A stretch of 64,000 bases of DNA, from the NCBI GenBank assembly GCA_046349395.1, contig JAXMCK010000004.1, positions 930,001 through 994,000 of the forward strand, read 5' to 3'. Positions 61,709 through 64,000 of this stretch are shown piece by piece (position 1 is the first letter of the stretch; each line of letters opens with the position of its first letter). A program made the translations under genes and the position numbers. The notes beneath the pieces are model-generated. The model searched no databases, was not told the origin of the DNA, and worked only from the letters and a program-made list of their open reading frames with translations. Source of the stretch: JAXMCK01 sp046349395. Its GTDB lineage: Bacteria; Pseudomonadota; Alphaproteobacteria; Geminicoccales; Geminicoccaceae.

Positions 61709-62662
61709 TCAGCCGGCCAGCGGCGTGTCGACGATGGCGAGCGGCTCGTCGCCACGAACGACCTCGACAGTGGCAATGCCGAGGAGGTGGCGAAGCTCGC
61801 CCGCCGGCACGGTCATCGGTCCGGGAGAGGCGGCGGCACCCGGTGCCGGCTGTACGAAGGCCGTGGAGCGCGCGGTGTGGAAGGCGACCCGGCCCTCGAC
61901 CTTCTGCATGACCTGATGGATGTGACCGTTCAGGATCGTGACCGAGCCGAAGCGCCGCAGCAGCGAGAGCGCCTGCTCCGCGTCGGCCGTGCCCCAACCC
62001 CAGTCGGCGTAGACCGTCCACAAGGGGATGTGGGCGAGGACCACGATCGGCGTACTGTCGGCATGGTCGCGCAGGTCGTCCGCCAGCCATTTCAGCTGGT
62101 CGTCGCCGAGATTGCCGAGCCCGCCTGCCTTCAGCCCGACGACGTTGACGAGGCCCACATAGTGGACACCCTGATGGTCGAAGCTCCACCAGCCGGCACC
62201 CTTGCTGCCCTTGCCGTAGCGGGCGAGGAACGAGGCGCCTTCGCCGTCGTCGAGCAGGTCGTGCTCGCCCGGCACCCAGAAGACGGGCAGACCCGCCTCG
62301 CCGATGAGGGCACTCGCGTCGTCGAACTCCGAATCCTTGGAGAGGTGGCTGATATCGCCCGAGTGCAGGATGAAGGCGGGCTTGGTCGGCAGCGCCCTGA
62401 TGCGGTCGACGGCCTCGCGGAGCGTGGCGCGCACGTCCGGGTTGGCGGGTTTGCTGAAGCCGACATGGCTGTCGCTCAGCTGAGCGAAGGCGAAGCCCGT
62501 GGCTGGCATCGCGGCCAGAGCGCGGCCGAGGCTCATCGCCTGCGGCAGTCCGCCGCTGAGACCCCAGAGCAGGCCTGTGCCCGCCCAGCGCATGCAGTCC
62601 AGAAAGCCACGCCGGTCGATGCCGTCCGCATCCGCCTCGACGCTGGTATCCATGATCGCCAT
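61709..62662 (-). CDS. Tat-exported calcineurin-like metallophosphoesterase
   Basis: A 317-residue phosphoesterase with a twin-arginine signal (DRRGFLDCMRWAG, then hydrophobic). The metal-binding motifs are in the normal order: LSDSHVG, HSGDISH, PGEHD, LAHIPLW and NGHIHQ. The substrate is unknown. It begins the operon that runs through the cupredoxin to the sigma/anti-sigma pair. Tat export fits a protein that folds around metal before transport. Confidence 0.88.
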   Translation of the reverse strand: MAIMDTSVEADADGIDRRGFLDCMRWAGTGLLWGLSGGLPQAMSLGRALAAMPATGFAFAQLSDSHVGFSKPANPDVRATLREAVDRIRALPTKPAFILHSGDISHLSKDSEFDDASALIGEAGLPVFWVPGEHDLLDDGEGASFLARYGKGSKGAGWWSFDHQGVHYVGLVNVVGLKAGGLGNLGDDQLKWLADDLRDHADSTPIVVLAHIPLWTVYADWGWGTADAEQALSLLRRFGSVTILNGHIHQVMQKVEGRVAFHTARSTAFVQPAPGAAASPGPMTVPAGELRHLLGIATVEVVRGDEPLAIVDTPLAG

Positions 62663-62713
62663 GATGTCGGCTCCTCGTCCGTCGGTACCGGGGTGCGATC
62701 CCCGTCACCGGTC

Positions 62714-62742
62714 CTGACCGGAGCCTGCGAAGATTTATTCCC
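62714..62742 (-). promoter_or_regulatory. Candidate ECF-type promoter of the metallophosphoesterase operon
   Basis: On the minus strand GGGAAT (62737-62742) and GGTCAG (62714-62719) are 17 nt apart. The -35 resembles the GGAA-type element of many ECF promoters. It is 52 nt upstream of the ATG at 62662, so the operon could be autoregulated by its own sigma factor. Confidence 0.35.
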
Positions 62743-62828
62743 GCCCCGGTACCGGGAGCCTCGGGTCTTTATCGGAGCGCGGCCGATCCCAATCTCTGTG
62801 ACACCTATTTCGGGATAATGTCCCCCTG

Positions 62829-63530
62829 ATGTCTCACCCTTCGACCTTGAGTGCCGTGCTCGTTCCCATCCATCGCGCCGGCTGGCCGTTCATCGCCGGT
62901 TTCTTCGTCCTGAGCCTCGTCCTGGGCTGGCTGTGGGCGCCGCTGTTCTGGGTGGGCCTTCTGGCCACGGCGTGGTGCGTCTACTTCTTCCGCGATCCGC
63001 CACGCACGACGCCCGACGATCCGGCGGTCGTGGTCAGTCCGGCCGACGGCATGGTGCAGAGCGTCGTGCCGCGGCGGCCGCCGCCGGAGCTTGGCCTCGG
63101 CGACCAGCCGCTGCCCTGCGTCGGCATCTTCATGAACGTGTTCGACGTGCACGTGAATCGCACGCCCGTCCCGGGCACGCTCGTCGGCATGGCCTACCAT
63201 GCGGGCCAGTTCCTGAACGCTTCGCTCGACAAGGCCTCCGACCTCAACGAGCGGCAGTCCTTCCGCATCCGGGCGGCCGACGGGCGCGAGGTGGGCCTCG
63301 TCCAGATCGCCGGCCTCGTGGCGCGCCGCATCGTGGGCTTCGTTCGGGAAGGGGCACCGCTGGCGGCCGGCCAGCGCGTCGGGCTGATCCGTTTCGGCAG
63401 CCGCTGCGACGTCTACCTGCCGGAGGGCACCGTGCCGCTGGTCCTCGTCGGGCAGCGGGCGATCGCCGGCGAGACCGTCATCGCCGACCTCCACGGCAAC
63501 CAGCCCCTGCGCCAGGGACGCACCAGCTGA
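62829..63530 (+). CDS. psd: Phosphatidylserine decarboxylase proenzyme (bacterial type II-like short form)
   Basis: A 233-residue short-form enzyme that makes phosphatidylethanolamine. It has an N-terminal hydrophobic anchor (about residues 20-50) and YFFRDPPRTTP. The self-cleavage site is in RFGSRCDVY near residue 190, where Ser becomes the pyruvoyl group. VSPADGMV and FMNVFDVHVNRTP are typical. Its stop overlaps the pssA start (TGATG). Confidence 0.94.
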   Translation: MSHPSTLSAVLVPIHRAGWPFIAGFFVLSLVLGWLWAPLFWVGLLATAWCVYFFRDPPRTTPDDPAVVVSPADGMVQSVVPRRPPPELGLGDQPLPCVGIFMNVFDVHVNRTPVPGTLVGMAYHAGQFLNASLDKASDLNERQSFRIRAADGREVGLVQIAGLVARRIVGFVREGAPLAAGQRVGLIRFGSRCDVYLPEGTVPLVLVGQRAIAGETVIADLHGNQPLRQGRTS

Positions 63531-64000
63531 TGCACCGCTCGGGACGTCGCGACGGCCTCCGGCGGCGCCATCCGCCGCTGCTGCACCTGCTTCCCAACAT
63601 CATCACCATCGCCGGCCTCTGCGCCGGCATGACGAGCATCCGCTATGCCCTGGATGCTCGCTGGGAGCTCGCGGCGAGCCTGCTCGTGGCCGCGGCCGTG
63701 CTGGACGGTCTCGACGGCCGCTCGGCGCGGATGCTGAACCTGACGAGCAAGCTCGGCGCCCAGCTCGACAGCCTCGCCGACTTCCTGAGTTTCGGCGTCG
63801 CCCCGGCGGTGCTCGTCTACCTCTGGAGCCTGCACGAGGTCCGCGGCGTTGGCTGGGCGCTGGCGATGCTGTTCGCCACCTGCTGCGCCCTTCGTCTGGC
63901 CCGCTTCAACACCGAGATCGACCTGCCCGACCGACCGCGCTGGGCCAGCTACTTCTTCACCGGCATCCCCGCCCCGGCGGCGGCCGGCCTCGCGATCACG
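63530..64000 (+). CDS. pssA: CDP-diacylglycerol--serine O-phosphatidyltransferase, 3' part outside window
   Basis: The first 157 residues are visible, running off the window end. The CDP-alcohol phosphotransferase motif is present: LDGLDGRSARMLN, then LGAQLDSLADFLSFG near residue 80. LHLLPNIITIAGLCAGM opens the first membrane helix. It makes phosphatidylserine, the substrate of the adjacent Psd, so the two genes form a phosphatidylethanolamine operon. Confidence 0.93.
   Translation, partial: MHRSGRRDGLRRRHPPLLHLLPNIITIAGLCAGMTSIRYALDARWELAASLLVAAAVLDGLDGRSARMLNLTSKLGAQLDSLADFLSFGVAPAVLVYLWSLHEVRGVGWALAMLFATCCALRLARFNTEIDLPDRPRWASYFFTGIPAPAAAGLAIT

Overview
The window is high-GC, gene-dense bacterial DNA. 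Its core-gene order points to an alphaproteobacterium, probably Rhodospirillales-like. That placement is an inference from the ctaC-ctaD-ctaB-small ORF-ctaG-ctaE-DUF983-SURF1 block followed by thrC and an M16 peptidase, and from rimO, ubiX/purA, tldD/rsmE/ubiA and psd/pssA. No rRNA, tRNA or CRISPR array was recognised. No stretch over about 300 bases lacks a gene.

Layout. 1-932 (-): two-subunit N,N-dimethylformamidase-like genes, the large one cut by the window edge. 1080-3610: cyclopropane-fatty-acyl-phospholipid synthase and a membrane acyltransferase. 3719-5163: an IS110-family element framed by a 12-bp inverted repeat, abutting the 3' end of rimO. 6607-10969: a molybdenum locus with modABC, a Mop protein, two single-domain ModE-like regulators and a small periplasmic molybdopterin-domain protein. 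11030-14232: two divergent paralogous aldehyde dehydrogenases whose shared promoter region carries two palindromes resembling ModE operators. 14352-17994: opgD-like, ubiX and purA. 18107-27822: a sugar and surface-glycan cluster (CDP-glucose synthase, SDR, two C-methyltransferase-like proteins, two glycosyltransferases, a flippase, an arylsulfotransferase-like protein).

28011-30112 holds an MFS exporter and a VOC protein. 30198-41446 (-) is the long aa3-type cytochrome oxidase and assembly block, running into heme A synthase, an M32 carboxypeptidase, thrC and an M16 protease. 41605-48871 holds DUF3422, tldD, rsmE, ubiA, ycjX/ycjF and yjbR. 48875-49953 has a HicA-like protein and a VapBC-type pair flanking a perfect FNR/FixK-type box. 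50015-54858 has prpE, a four-EF-hand protein and an OmpR/EnvZ-type two-component system.

54896-59889 is the most unusual part: a tightly coupled cassette of a divergent ABC half-transporter, a cyclic-nucleotide-binding protein, a class III nucleotide cyclase and an FkbM-type methyltransferase. In the ABC protein the nucleotide-binding domain carries a roughly 280-residue insertion and altered Q-loop, signature, Walker B and H-loop residues. The layout suggests a cAMP-linked system built around an ABC protein that may not be a normal ATP-driven exporter. 59880-62662 (-) is an ECF sigma/anti-sigma operon with a cupredoxin and a Tat-exported metallophosphoesterase. The window ends in psd and a truncated pssA.

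Functional names rest on motif recognition from memory. No database search or alignment program was run.
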